A DNA stretch of 64,000 bases from Lacihabitans sp. CCS-44 (GTDB lineage: Bacteria > Bacteroidota > Bacteroidia > Cytophagales > Spirosomataceae). Position 1 is the first letter of the stretch; each line of letters starts with the position of its first letter. The stretch spans positions 1-64,000 of the forward strand of contig NZ_RJUE01000002.1 in NCBI RefSeq assembly GCF_024343735.1. The letters are read 5' to 3'. The notes beneath the pieces are model-generated. The model saw only the letters and a program-made list of their open reading frames with translations, searched no databases and was not told the origin of the DNA. Both the position numbers and the translations under genes were made by a program. Of this stretch, positions 36,443-45,633 are shown piece by piece.

Positions 36443-37264
36443 ATGGTATCATTCCCAAACGCAAAAATAAATCTGGGTCTTAATATTATTGAGAAACGTA
36501 CAGATGGGTATCATAATATTGAGTCCGTATTTTATCCTGTGGCTTGGTGCGATGCTCTCGAAATTATAAAATCTGATAGTTTTAGCTTTCATTCTTCAGG
36601 TCTAAAAATACCAGGAAATCAAGAAAATAATCTAATTGTTAGGGCACATACATTGCTTCAGAATGAAGGTTTTTTAAAGGGAAGCCAAGTAAACATTCAT
36701 TTGCATAAAGTGTTGCCTATGGGTGCTGGGATAGGTGGGGGTTCAGCTGATGGGGCTTTTGCTCTGAAAATGTTCAACGAGATTTTTGAACTAAACTTGT
36801 CTAGTAACCGATTAGAGAACCTTGCCGAGTCTTTGGGCAGCGATTGCCCTTTTTTTATAGAAAATAAGCCCAAGTTTTGCTTCGGAAAAGGAGCAGAATT
36901 TGAGGAGCTTGCTTTTAGTCTAAAAGGCAAAAAAGTGGTATTGATAAACCCACAGATTCACATTTCTACTGCCGAAGCCTACGCAGGAGTAAAACCACAA
37001 AAGCCAGAAATTTCGGTAAAGGATATTTTATCAGAGCCAATAACAGTTTGGAAGAATTTTTTAAAAAACGATTTTGAAGAAAAAATCATAGAAAATCATC
37101 CAAAAATAGGCGAAATAAAAGCCAATCTTTATGAAAAAGGAGCCTTGTATGCCTCCATGACTGGAAGTGGCTCTACAGTTTTTGGTATCTTTGATGAATC
37201 TATTGATTTGATTAATACAGATTTTGAAGATTGTGTTTGCTGGAGTGGTGCTTGTATCTATTAA
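36443..37264 (+). CDS. ispE: 4-diphosphocytidyl-2-C-methyl-D-erythritol kinase
   Basis: A 273-residue GHMP kinase of the MEP isoprenoid pathway. It starts MVSFPNAKINLGLNI at 36443, the true N-terminus; an open frame continues upstream to 36188 but without family similarity and over the rpsJ promoter. The ATP-binding motif PMGAGIGGGSADGAFAL is at about 92-108, DGYHNIESVF is near the start, and MTGSGSTVFGIF is the C-terminal motif 3. Confidence 0.95.
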   Translation: MVSFPNAKINLGLNIIEKRTDGYHNIESVFYPVAWCDALEIIKSDSFSFHSSGLKIPGNQENNLIVRAHTLLQNEGFLKGSQVNIHLHKVLPMGAGIGGGSADGAFALKMFNEIFELNLSSNRLENLAESLGSDCPFFIENKPKFCFGKGAEFEELAFSLKGKKVVLINPQIHISTAEAYAGVKPQKPEISVKDILSEPITVWKNFLKNDFEEKIIENHPKIGEIKANLYEKGALYASMTGSGSTVFGIFDESIDLINTDFEDCVCWSGACIY

Positions 37265-37385
37265 TAAAGCCTTCTTTATCTCAAAAGCTGTATTTGATAA
37301 AAGTATAAAATACTGCTAGTCATTATTCTAAGATAATTATTTGACCGTTTAATAAATTTACTTTTTCTAGTAAATTCGAAATTTA

Positions 37386-37393
37386 TAGCTTTG
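37386..37393 (+). promoter_or_regulatory. promoter -7 box before the PQQ-type dehydrogenase gene
   Basis: TAGCTTTG matches TAnnTTTG exactly, 26 bases before the ATG at 37420. Confidence 0.5.
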
Positions 37394-37419
37394 TGAAATC
37401 CACTTCAAAACTATAAACC

Positions 37420-40400
37420 ATGTATAAAGTAATAATCCTATTCTTAGTTGCCATACAATTCTCCTTTGCTCAGTATCCAGCTGGTTTTCAGGAAGAAAGT
37501 TTTGGTACCTGGACTCTGCCGATGAATGTATCTTTCGACCACAACAATAAAATGTATGTGTCAGAAAGAGATGGTAGGCTATATTCTTTTACCAACAACG
37601 TGAAAACTCTCTTGATAGACATCAGAGAGGAGGTGGCTACTTATGGTGATTTTGGTTTGTTAAGTGCGGCATTGGATCCAAACTTTGAACAAAACGGTTA
37701 TGTATACCTTTATTATGTGGTTGATAGGCATCATTTGCTTTATTATGGTACAAGTAGTTATTCGTCGGCTGCTGATGAGCAAGGTGCTACAATCAACCGA
37801 GTTACACGGTATACTTTAAATTCAGCCACAAATTTTACGTCTTTGGTACCTAATTCAAGGTTTGTTCTTGTTGGAGAAACGAAATCCACTGGATTCCCAC
37901 TGACAGGTATTTACCATTCAGGAGGTGATATGAAGTTCGCGATAGATGGCTCATTGTTAGTGTCTTGTGGCGATGGGGCCAATGGGGCTGATTATGAGGA
38001 CCAAGCTTTTATTGATGGCATAATTTCTTGGGAGGAATATAATGCTAGAAGACTTTGGAGATGCCAGATTCAGAATTCTTTGAATGGCAAAATCATCAGA
38101 ATAGACCCAGCGAACGGAGATGGAATACCCTCAAATCCGTTTTATGATAGCAACGCACCGAGGTCGGCAAGGTCGAGAGTATATACTATGGGATTTAGAA
38201 ATCCTTTTAGGTTTACTATAAAGCCCAATACGGGCAGCCATAGCATAAATGACGGTAATCCAGGTGTTTTGTATGTAGGAGATGTGGGCCAAGATGCCAA
38301 AGAAGAGATAAATGTAGTGACAGCTGGAGGACAAAACTTTGGTTGGCCAAGATTGGAAGGTATTGATGATGTGTATGACTATAATCCTGTGTACCACCCC
38401 ATAGACCCCAAAAAGCCTACAATAGAGTGGGGAAGAGTAAATTCTACGGCTCGGGTGGTTATTGATAATAATGTACTCAACGTGGGTTCTGCTGCTTTTC
38501 CTTATTCAAGCTTCGTTGGAGGAGGGGCCATAGGAGGTGTTTTTTATGAAGGAGAAAGTTATCCTGAAGCCTATCATGGGAGCTATTTTTTTGCGGAATT
38601 TAATAACCGCTGGGCTCAAAATTTCAAATTTGATGGCAACAATAATCCAGTTTCGAAAATAGACTTTCATCCAGAATTAACAGGTTTGATATCTTTTACA
38701 TACAATCACCACGATGAATGCGTTTATTATACGGCCGTAACGGGAGTTGTAAAAAAAATCAAATATGCTCCTAGTGGTAATCAATCTCCAACTGCTCAAT
38801 TTACTTTTAATCCTAAATTCGGAACGAGTCCATTAACGGTAAATTTTGATGCTTCCTCGTCTTCAGATCCTGAAAATTCTGCTTTAACTTATCTTTGGTA
38901 TTTTGGCGATGGAACCTCAACAATAGGAGTAAACCCGAGCCATCAATTTGTAACTAATAACAGTAATCCACAATCATTTCAAGTGACTTTAATAGTTCAA
39001 GATGCCAATGGTGCCACTAATTTGGTTTCTCAATTTGTCTCCCTTAATAACACGCCACCGACTATAATTTCAACGAGTTTGGACAATTTGGACGCTTTTG
39101 CCACTTCAGGTACTCCTAGCATTTTGCTCAATGCACAAGTGAATGATGCAGAAGAAAATAGCAATGCTCTTACTTATAAATGGGAGGCTTTTCTTTATCA
39201 TAACGACCACCGACATCAGGAATTGAATGTTCAGTCGCAGAGTACTAATTTTCAGCTGGGATTGGTTCCATGCGACGATATTCTTTATTTCTACAGATTT
39301 GTATTCACCGTTACGGATTCTTATGGACTTGCCACGGTTTTCCAAAAGGATCTGTTTCCCAATTGCAATACTTCTGATCAAACTCCACCTTCTTTTCCAA
39401 ACATAAAAGTGGAGGAAATTGAAGCATCAAGCTTTAAAATATCCTGGAATCCTTTGACAGACAATAATGGCATTAAGAATATCCAAGTTGTTATAAATGG
39501 CCAAAGTGTGGCTTTTTTGAGCCCATCGGCTAATAGCTATATTTACCAGTTGCCGAGTAGTATTTTGGGTAAGAATTTTAAGATATTGGTGGTGGCAAGA
39601 GATTTTGCAGCCAATAAATCGCAAAGTTCTGTGTTGGATTTCACTGCTATACAAAGCTGTATTGCGGGAAGTTACTCTACTTATTTGTCTGATTTGCAAG
39701 AGGCCTCGGCTATAAATGGCTATGGGCAGTTTGAAAAAGACAAAAGCAATGGTGAATATTTGCCAACTGATGGTCGAACTTTAATATTGAATGGAACTGC
39801 ATTTTCAAAAGGTTTGGGAGTACATTCTTATTCTGAAATTACTTATAATATTGCTGGACAAGGATATGAGAATTTCGTGAGCACTGTTGGTATAGATGAT
39901 GAGATAAGTGGAAATGTTTGTGGGACAGTTATTTTTAAAGTTTATAAAGACGGGAATCTTGATTATCAAAGTCCAGTTTTAAATCAAAACTCTGCACCAC
40001 TTCCTATAAATATAAGTGTAGTGGGTGCAAGCCAGGTAAGGTTGGTTGTAGAAGATGCTGGAGATACAAACTGCGGCGACCATGGAGACTGGGCAGATGC
40101 AAAGTTTCTAAAATCTTGCATTTTGAATGATCATTTGGCTCCAAGTATGCCCACAAGCTTGGGTATTGCTTCTCAGCCATCAGGCTATTTGCTAACTTGG
40201 CAAGGTGTTTCGGATAATCTAGATTCTCAACTTGAGTATGAAGTATTTCTGAATGGGGCATATTTGGGGACAACTTTTGGTAACAATCTGCAAGTGCAAA
40301 CACTTCCTAATAGCTCAAATTTTTTTACAGTTCAAGCCAAAGATGATGCTGGAAATAGATCAGTGAGTCAAACTTTCTTAATTAATAGTTGCCCTTCATC

Positions 40401-40596
40401 TTTAGAAATATTGCAATCAGAAACTATTTCAAATCAGACCGTTGTGAAGAAAGCCTCAGAATATATTCATGCTCAAAATGTTATCGAAAACCAGTCTAAT
40501 GTAGAATATCACGCGGCTAAATCTATAGTTTTGAATCCAGGGTTTTCGGTTTCTCAAAGTGTTTTTGTGATGAAAATTCAAGGATGTAATAATTGA
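37420..40596 (+). CDS. secreted modular PQQ-dependent sugar dehydrogenase-like protein
   Basis: A 1058-residue secreted protein. After the signal peptide (1-17, ending SFAQ), residues about 20-445 form a glucose/sorbosone dehydrogenase-type propeller (MYVSERDGRLYSF, GLLSAALDPNFEQNGYVYL, YTMGFRNPFRFTIKP, YVGDVGQDAKEEINVV). Then follow a PKD domain (about 454-545, SPTAQFTFNP, YLWYFGDGTS), an Fn3 domain (about 655-745), an NPCBM carbohydrate-binding domain (about 747-897, FSKGLGVHSYSEI), a second Fn3 (about 905-985), and a terminal repeat ending IVLNPGFSVSQSVFVMKIQGC, of a type found on Bacteroidota surface proteins. It probably oxidises extracellular sugars. Confidence 0.85.
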   Translation: MYKVIILFLVAIQFSFAQYPAGFQEESFGTWTLPMNVSFDHNNKMYVSERDGRLYSFTNNVKTLLIDIREEVATYGDFGLLSAALDPNFEQNGYVYLYYVVDRHHLLYYGTSSYSSAADEQGATINRVTRYTLNSATNFTSLVPNSRFVLVGETKSTGFPLTGIYHSGGDMKFAIDGSLLVSCGDGANGADYEDQAFIDGIISWEEYNARRLWRCQIQNSLNGKIIRIDPANGDGIPSNPFYDSNAPRSARSRVYTMGFRNPFRFTIKPNTGSHSINDGNPGVLYVGDVGQDAKEEINVVTAGGQNFGWPRLEGIDDVYDYNPVYHPIDPKKPTIEWGRVNSTARVVIDNNVLNVGSAAFPYSSFVGGGAIGGVFYEGESYPEAYHGSYFFAEFNNRWAQNFKFDGNNNPVSKIDFHPELTGLISFTYNHHDECVYYTAVTGVVKKIKYAPSGNQSPTAQFTFNPKFGTSPLTVNFDASSSSDPENSALTYLWYFGDGTSTIGVNPSHQFVTNNSNPQSFQVTLIVQDANGATNLVSQFVSLNNTPPTIISTSLDNLDAFATSGTPSILLNAQVNDAEENSNALTYKWEAFLYHNDHRHQELNVQSQSTNFQLGLVPCDDILYFYRFVFTVTDSYGLATVFQKDLFPNCNTSDQTPPSFPNIKVEEIEASSFKISWNPLTDNNGIKNIQVVINGQSVAFLSPSANSYIYQLPSSILGKNFKILVVARDFAANKSQSSVLDFTAIQSCIAGSYSTYLSDLQEASAINGYGQFEKDKSNGEYLPTDGRTLILNGTAFSKGLGVHSYSEITYNIAGQGYENFVSTVGIDDEISGNVCGTVIFKVYKDGNLDYQSPVLNQNSAPLPINISVVGASQVRLVVEDAGDTNCGDHGDWADAKFLKSCILNDHLAPSMPTSLGIASQPSGYLLTWQGVSDNLDSQLEYEVFLNGAYLGTTFGNNLQVQTLPNSSNFFTVQAKDDAGNRSVSQTFLINSCPSSLEILQSETISNQTVVKKASEYIHAQNVIENQSNVEYHAAKSIVLNPGFSVSQSVFVMKIQGCNN

Positions 40597-40690
40597 AAAG
40601 AATATTATTGAATAGGGGCTGTTTAAAAATCAAATATTTTATATCTTCACGTTTATAAATATCTTCAATTTTTTACAAAAGACCAAAAAC

Positions 40691-41446
40691 ATGTTTACTA
40701 TCAAGGATATTTCTAAAATGATAGATCACTCGTTGTTGCACCCCACGATGACGGACAAAGACTTAATTGAAGGTTGCCAAATAGCGAAGGAATATGATGT
40801 GGCGGCTGTTTGTATAAAACCATATTTTGTAAAAGAGGCCGCAGAAATATTGAAAGGAAGCGGTGTGAAAGTCTGTAGTGTGATTGGATTTCCTCATGGA
40901 AATGGCACCATCCAAGCCAAAGTATTTGAGACTAGGCTGGCTTGTAAAGACGGAGCCACAGAAATAGACATGGTAGTAAACGCTGGCAAAGTTTTGGGTG
41001 ACGATTGGCGATACGTAAAGAAAGAAATCAATGCCATTAACAAAGAATGTGTAAAACACGGAGCGATTTTGAAGGTGATTTTTGAAAACGATTTCCTTAC
41101 GAAAGACAAATACAAAATCAAACTTTGTAAAATTTGCTCTATAATCGGTGTGGCTTTTATAAAAACTTCCACTGGGTACGGTTATGTAAAACAGCCCAAT
41201 GGTGATTATAATTACAAAGGAGCTACAGAGTCAGATTTGATATTGATGCGAAAACACACTGACCCAAATGTACAAATTAAAGCAGCCGGCGGTGTAAGAA
41301 CACTTGATGGATTGCTAAAAGTCAGAGAATTGGGCTGCACAAGACTAGGAGCAACCGCCACGATAACCATCATCGAAGATGCCAAAGCTAGACTTGGCCT
41401 AAAAAGCAATGAGGCTCAAAAAAAAGAAGACGTTTCAGGTTATTAG
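40691..41446 (+). CDS. deoC: deoxyribose-phosphate aldolase
   Basis: A 251-residue class I aldolase cleaving 2-deoxyribose-5-phosphate to glyceraldehyde-3-phosphate and acetaldehyde in nucleoside catabolism. Motifs are IDHSLLHPTMTD, CSVIGFPHGNG, TEIDMVVNAGKVLGD, LKVIFEND, FIKTSTGYG with the Schiff-base lysine, and IKAAGGVRTLDGLL. It is transcribed alone and converges on the serpin operon with five bases between stops. Confidence 0.95.
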   Translation: MFTIKDISKMIDHSLLHPTMTDKDLIEGCQIAKEYDVAAVCIKPYFVKEAAEILKGSGVKVCSVIGFPHGNGTIQAKVFETRLACKDGATEIDMVVNAGKVLGDDWRYVKKEINAINKECVKHGAILKVIFENDFLTKDKYKIKLCKICSIIGVAFIKTSTGYGYVKQPNGDYNYKGATESDLILMRKHTDPNVQIKAAGGVRTLDGLLKVRELGCTRLGATATITIIEDAKARLGLKSNEAQKKEDVSGY

Positions 41447-41451
41447 AAAAC

Positions 41452-42090
41452 TCAAAACTCAAATCCTAATTTTACCTGAAAACGTTTTAAGTTCCTGGTT
41501 TCTGTACTCGAAATATTGTAAATGTCCGTTGGCTGAATAATTTGAGAGATTTCCATATATTGGTATTTATATCCGAAGTTAATTAACCAAGAAGACCCAT
41601 TTTTTGTTGGAAACTTAAAACCTACGGTTGGATTGAGCAGAACTCCACCTTTCACGGTTTCAAAACTATTTGCTGCGTTGGCTATGGCAGAACCCACCCC
41701 AGCGTCTAAACCTGCTTGTAATTTTGCTCCTTGTTGGTTTTTTTCGTAAAAAACATGTCTAACACCCAATGCTACTGGTACAAGAAGGCTCGATGAGTAC
41801 AAGTCTAAGCCGGTGGTAAGTCCGACTGTGGTCTTTTTCCGTACCTGAAAACCATTAAATGTTTGCAAACTCAAACTCGCCACGTTTTGAATACTGAATC
41901 CGTTTTGGGTAGGAGAAGGCCAATAACTCGAATAGCCTGGGTAGTAGTAATTTGTATTTTTTACTCGCCCAAATAGCACTCCAAATTCCGTCTGGTTTAC
42001 GAATGGATACTTGAAGAGTTTTTCTTTTTGTCCGAAGGAAGTATTAAATACGAAACTTCCAATGATGCCTAGAATTAATATCTTTTTCAT
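41452..42090 (-). CDS. outer-membrane beta-barrel protein, last gene of the serpin operon
   Basis: A 212-residue exported protein with a signal peptide (1-20, ending SFGQ). Alternating strands (SLSLQTFNGFQVRKKTTVGLTTGLDLYSS, SWLINFGYKYQYMEIS read in pieces) and the terminal FQVKLGFEF with a C-terminal aromatic residue point to a small outer-membrane barrel. It is of unknown function. It starts inside the end of the LVIVD gene (4-base overlap), so it is the last gene of a four-gene operon of envelope proteins. Confidence 0.7.
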   Translation of the reverse strand: MKKILILGIIGSFVFNTSFGQKEKLFKYPFVNQTEFGVLFGRVKNTNYYYPGYSSYWPSPTQNGFSIQNVASLSLQTFNGFQVRKKTTVGLTTGLDLYSSSLLVPVALGVRHVFYEKNQQGAKLQAGLDAGVGSAIANAANSFETVKGGVLLNPTVGFKFPTKNGSSWLINFGYKYQYMEISQIIQPTDIYNISSTETRNLKRFQVKLGFEF

Positions 42091-43346
42091 TTTTTTACTT
42101 CTATTTTGCTTAAAAGTTTCAAGTTTTTAGGGTCGGTGTTGTCATATTGATACAGGCCGTCTTCGCCCACCATAAGCAAGTGTTTGTCGTCTAATTGGAT
42201 CACATCAAAGGCATGAATATTTTTGATATGTTGTTGAAGTTTTAGATCTGTGGCCTCTTTGGCATCAAAAGATTTTAAGCCAAATTTGCCTTCACAAACC
42301 GTTAGTTTGTTGTTCATTATAGACAATCCATGAGGGTTTTCCATTTGGTATGATTTTATCAAAAACGGTGCAGATAGGTTTTTAACATCTACCACATCGA
42401 GCTGATTGGGAGCTGCTCCACACCAGCCTTGGCGTAGAGTTACATAGGCTTTGTCGTTTTCAACCACCACGGGATCGCAAGCCCTAGCGTGTTGGAATAT
42501 CGACAGTCTTTTTGGAGAAGCAGGGCTCGAATTGTCAAAAATGTGCATACCTGTGTTGGAACCAATGAAAAGCTTGTCTTTGTAAGGGAAGATAGTTTCG
42601 ATTCCCCAGCCTAGATTTACTTTGCTAATGGAGTCAGGCTTTTGTTCGTTTTTGATGTTAAATACTAAGAGGTCAGACTGTGTGGCGGCATACAAATAAT
42701 CCTCATAAATAGTAAATCTGGCCATTGAACCTCCTGTCCCTGAACTTGAGGATGTTTGTCCCTTAGTACCAGAATTAAATGCCAAGTCTTCTGCTATGCC
42801 GCCTCTAAACACTGGCCAAACATTGCTATTCTGACCGCAGTTTGTCGATACGGTCTCGGTTACGGTCTTAAACTCGTAGTCTGTTATAATCTTTGAATAA
42901 GGATCGTAATACCAACTTATTCCATCAATCAAGCCATGATTAAACATGTTTTTCAGACGCCCAACTTCCTTTATGGCCTTCGGATTGGAAATATCCAAAG
43001 CCACTAAGTCTGTGTAGCTGTCGGCGTAGAGAATATTATCTCGCACCGCCATATCTATCACGCCAGGTATTTTTAAAAATGAAACTTTTACTGGACTCGA
43101 CGGACTGGTGTTATCAATAATATGCAAGCCTTTTTTTGTTTCACTTATAATCAGATAATTTTCATAAGCATATATTTTTGAAGGTTTTACCAAGTCTTGG
43201 GGACCTTCATTTGTGATACCGTTTTTGAGTTGCTCCTGTCCAATCTGAAATGGCACCGTGGTCCGGTAAGTCCTTGTTTGGTTGCATTCGTCTATACAAC
43301 TCCAGTTGGCAATGGCCACTGTTAAGAAAAATAGTATTCTTTTCAT
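42087..43346 (-). CDS. LVIVD-repeat beta-propeller lipoprotein
   Basis: A 419-residue protein with LVIVD-type repeats: AYENYLIISETKKGLHIID, VRDNILYADSYTDLVALDI, YEDYLYAATQSDLLVFNI, PYKDKLFIGSNTGMHIFD, VENDKAYVTLRQGW. Each unit is about 40 residues, giving a propeller. The N-terminus has a hydrophobic segment ending in WSC at Cys17, followed by IDE, a possible surface-export acidic signal; lipidation is inferred. It overlaps both neighbours by four bases. The function is probably protein binding at the cell surface. Confidence 0.8.
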   Translation of the reverse strand: MKRILFFLTVAIANWSCIDECNQTRTYRTTVPFQIGQEQLKNGITNEGPQDLVKPSKIYAYENYLIISETKKGLHIIDNTSPSSPVKVSFLKIPGVIDMAVRDNILYADSYTDLVALDISNPKAIKEVGRLKNMFNHGLIDGISWYYDPYSKIITDYEFKTVTETVSTNCGQNSNVWPVFRGGIAEDLAFNSGTKGQTSSSSGTGGSMARFTIYEDYLYAATQSDLLVFNIKNEQKPDSISKVNLGWGIETIFPYKDKLFIGSNTGMHIFDNSSPASPKRLSIFQHARACDPVVVENDKAYVTLRQGWCGAAPNQLDVVDVKNLSAPFLIKSYQMENPHGLSIMNNKLTVCEGKFGLKSFDAKEATDLKLQQHIKNIHAFDVIQLDDKHLLMVGEDGLYQYDNTDPKNLKLLSKIEVKK

Positions 43347-44545
43347 AGATTTGAAACTTTACCGATAAACATTATCGTATTTGAGGTTTTTTCTGTTATC
43401 AAAAATACAAAGGGTTTGTTGCAGATTATTTCAGGGTAAACTGGCAATGAAGTTACCTCAATGCCAATCGTGGTTACCGCAGCCGCTTCAGTACCTTTTT
43501 CGTCTACAGCTACAAAAGTATCTTGTTTTACAAATCCCACTTTCAGTTTGCCAGCAGGTTTGGCTATTTTTGACAAATCTGCCTGATCTGTAAATGCTTT
43601 CAGCATGCCCATTTGTCCAAGTATTCCATTTAGTTTTTTAGAGTATTCTATTGTGAATTTTGGCAAACCGACCACCACTTTTCTTTTGCTCAATGCACTT
43701 TGAGCAGACTGCCAATTTGTTGCATTGAGGTTTTTTACGATACTCTCTACCGTTCCATTTTTAGGTAAAAGGACGGTCATACTGTATTTTTCGCTACCAT
43801 AAGGCAATTCTACCAGTTGATAATCAGACTGTTCTGAGTATTTAAATTCTGAGGTCTGATTCATCATGTCCACCATTTTAGTGGTATTTGTGCCTTTAAA
43901 TTCTGTCCTGTGCGTATTTTCAGTCTTAAATTCTCTTGTCCAGTCCCCTTTGAAATACAACGCGTTTATCAAAAACATGACTTGACTTGGTTCTATTTGC
44001 TCTATAATCTTCTTTATTTTGGCATTGGTATTATCGCTTGCCCATTGATTTATTTTGTTAACGGTAGTTGGATTAGCAAAATCTTCATTGTATAATCTAG
44101 CTTTAAAATGAGTGGTCAGATTGTCCGTAAAATCCTTTTCAGAGCTAAAGTTTTTGTCTTGCCAGATGGAGTTGGCAATGGTGTTAACTACTTTTGGATC
44201 TACTTTAGGAAGGTTTTCTATCAATTCCAAATAGGTTTTGTTTATTTCTTCCATACTTTGATTTTCTAAGCCCAAAACTTTTTGAATCTCGGTCTTGGTT
44301 TCGGTGTCAGCACCATTCAGAAGCATTCCTAAAGCTATGTGGAGGCTGAGAGGCGAGATGAAATAGTTGTTGTTTATCGATTCATTGTCTTGGAGTTTTT
44401 TCCAAAATTCAAATGCAAAATTGGAAGTCTTGGTGGCAAAATCAGCGGAAATATTTACTGATTTTACCTTTGGCGTGGATTGTTCGCAATTACTCATTAT
44501 AAGTAATATGGCTGTAAGTGAGATGCTTAGAATTATCTTTTTCAT
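43343..44545 (-). CDS. serpin family protease inhibitor lipoprotein
   Basis: A 400-residue serpin with an N-terminal lipoprotein signal (Cys20 in IMSNC). Diagnostic segments are FISPLSLHIALGMLLNGAD, FLINALYFKGDWTREF, VVGLPKFTIEYS, and the C-terminal NKPFVFLITEKTSNTIMFIGKV. The hinge EKGTEAAAV (349-357) keeps the small residues needed for loop insertion, so it is predicted to be inhibitory. Counting P17 from Glu349 puts P1-P1' at Thr365-Ser366, hinting at elastase-like targets. Bacterial serpins are uncommon. It is probably displayed on the envelope to block outside or own proteases. Confidence 0.93.
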   Translation of the reverse strand: MKKIILSISLTAILLIMSNCEQSTPKVKSVNISADFATKTSNFAFEFWKKLQDNESINNNYFISPLSLHIALGMLLNGADTETKTEIQKVLGLENQSMEEINKTYLELIENLPKVDPKVVNTIANSIWQDKNFSSEKDFTDNLTTHFKARLYNEDFANPTTVNKINQWASDNTNAKIKKIIEQIEPSQVMFLINALYFKGDWTREFKTENTHRTEFKGTNTTKMVDMMNQTSEFKYSEQSDYQLVELPYGSEKYSMTVLLPKNGTVESIVKNLNATNWQSAQSALSKRKVVVGLPKFTIEYSKKLNGILGQMGMLKAFTDQADLSKIAKPAGKLKVGFVKQDTFVAVDEKGTEAAAVTTIGIEVTSLPVYPEIICNKPFVFLITEKTSNTIMFIGKVSNL

Positions 44546-44546
44546 A

Positions 44547-44990
44547 TCAATTATTAAGTTTGAATGTCATCTGTTGTTTGGCTGTACTTAAAGTAAGTGT
44601 TTCGCTAGAAATATTGAAGTTTGTTGTTTCTGATAACCTTTTAAGATATTCTGCTTCAAAGGCCTCTGCCGACGCATTACCTGCAATTTCTGTCTTGCTA
44701 AGGTTACTAATAACTAATTTAGAATTTTCAATTATAAAATCAGCTTGGTAGAAGTTAATGGAGCTTTTTCCACTTAATATTTGACGACCTTTTTCGTTTC
44801 TTTCGGCTTTAAATTCTAAAACAACTTCATAATTAATCTTCTGATTATTTTCAAAAGAAACAAGTTTCCATTTCGAATGAATGCTGCTCCTGCTGGCCAA
44901 TCCTATGGTATAACTATCATCTGGACTGATGGCATCGCCGCTTTTGCAAGCATTTAGCATCAAAAAAAGTATTAAAAGAAAATATCTCAT
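44547..44990 (-). CDS. META-domain-like lipoprotein, first gene of the serpin operon
   Basis: A 147-residue lipoprotein from the ATG at 44990 (signal MRYFLLILFLMLNAC, lipid Cys15). The mature part resembles META/HslJ-like domains: SKWKLVSFEN, a glycine-serine strand LSGKSSINFYQADF, and KTEIAGNASAEAFEAEYLKRL. An in-frame Met 14 codons upstream is unlikely because it precedes the signal. It ends one base before the serpin start, so it likely heads the operon. The function is unknown. Confidence 0.72.
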   Translation of the reverse strand: MRYFLLILFLMLNACKSGDAISPDDSYTIGLASRSSIHSKWKLVSFENNQKINYEVVLEFKAERNEKGRQILSGKSSINFYQADFIIENSKLVISNLSKTEIAGNASAEAFEAEYLKRLSETTNFNISSETLTLSTAKQQMTFKLNN

Positions 44991-45170
44991 CTTATATTTT
45001 TTTTGATTTGAATGGCGAGGTCCAAAGGACACTCGCCATCAAATTATTACCCTTAAACCCCTTATGTTTATAGAGAGTCTGGCAATGATATTTTGGTTGC
45101 AATGGGCTAAATATTTTTTCTCAGAATGAACTTTTTGGATTTCAAAAATGATTATATGATTAAATGTTCA

Positions 45171-45187
45171 TATATTTGAATGTTCAA
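45171..45187 (+). promoter_or_regulatory. -7 box overlapped by a palindrome, rhodanese operon promoter
   Basis: TATATTTG (45171-45178) is an exact TAnnTTTG box. TTGAATGTTCAA (45176-45187) is a perfect inverted repeat of five bases around TG that overlaps it. ATGTTCA is repeated at 45164-45170 and 45180-45186. This arrangement suits a repressor of the ArsR/BigR kind, but the regulator is not in the window. Confidence 0.55.
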
Positions 45188-45199
45188 TAATAAGAAGCA

Positions 45200-45445
45200 A
45201 TGAAAGAAACGATATTGTCAGGTTGGAATTTTATGCGGTGGTTGAGGTTGATTATGGGCATTTACATCATCATCACGAGCATTACCGGTAAAAACTATGT
45301 TTTTGCTATAATTGGTGGTTTGTTTGTTTTTCAAGCCATAACCAACACCGGTTGTGCGGCATGTGCCTCTGTGCCTGTTTCGAAACTCGACCAAAAGGAT
45401 ACGGAGACTATTGAATTCGAAGAAATAAAGGCAGAAAAGCAATGA
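45200..45445 (+). CDS. small membrane protein of the rhodanese operon (DUF2892-like)
   Basis: An 81-residue protein with two predicted membrane helices (about 14-30 and 34-50), the second ending at the cysteine-rich NTGCAACASVP. The pattern WLRLIMGIYIIITSI and AIIGGLFVFQAITNTGC is like small DUF2892/YgaP-type membrane proteins that accompany rhodaneses. It is the first gene of a four-gene operon, overlapping the next gene by four bases. The two Cys residues at the helix end could take part in thiol or sulfur chemistry; this is inference. Confidence 0.75.
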   Translation: MKETILSGWNFMRWLRLIMGIYIIITSITGKNYVFAIIGGLFVFQAITNTGCAACASVPVSKLDQKDTETIEFEEIKAEKQ

Positions 45446-45633
45446 AGAAGTTTTTGATTCCAATTTTAGGAGTTATTTTAGGAGCTACAAGTGGGTATTT
45501 GTACTGGCAGCAAATTGGTTGTTCGTCAGGTACTTGCATGATAACCTCCAAGCCGCTCAATTCAACTATTTATGGAGCCGTAATGGGGTATTTGGTTTTT
45601 GGATTAATTGAAGATTTAATAAAGAAAAGATGA
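45442..45633 (+). CDS. DUF6132 small membrane protein
   Basis: A 63-residue protein with two hydrophobic segments and the cysteine pair GCSSGTCMIT between them, followed by NSTIYGAVMGYLVFGLIED. This matches the DUF6132 pattern. Its function is unknown, but homologues recur next to rhodanese genes in Bacteroidota. It overlaps both neighbours by four bases. Confidence 0.8.
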   Translation: MKKFLIPILGVILGATSGYLYWQQIGCSSGTCMITSKPLNSTIYGAVMGYLVFGLIEDLIKKR

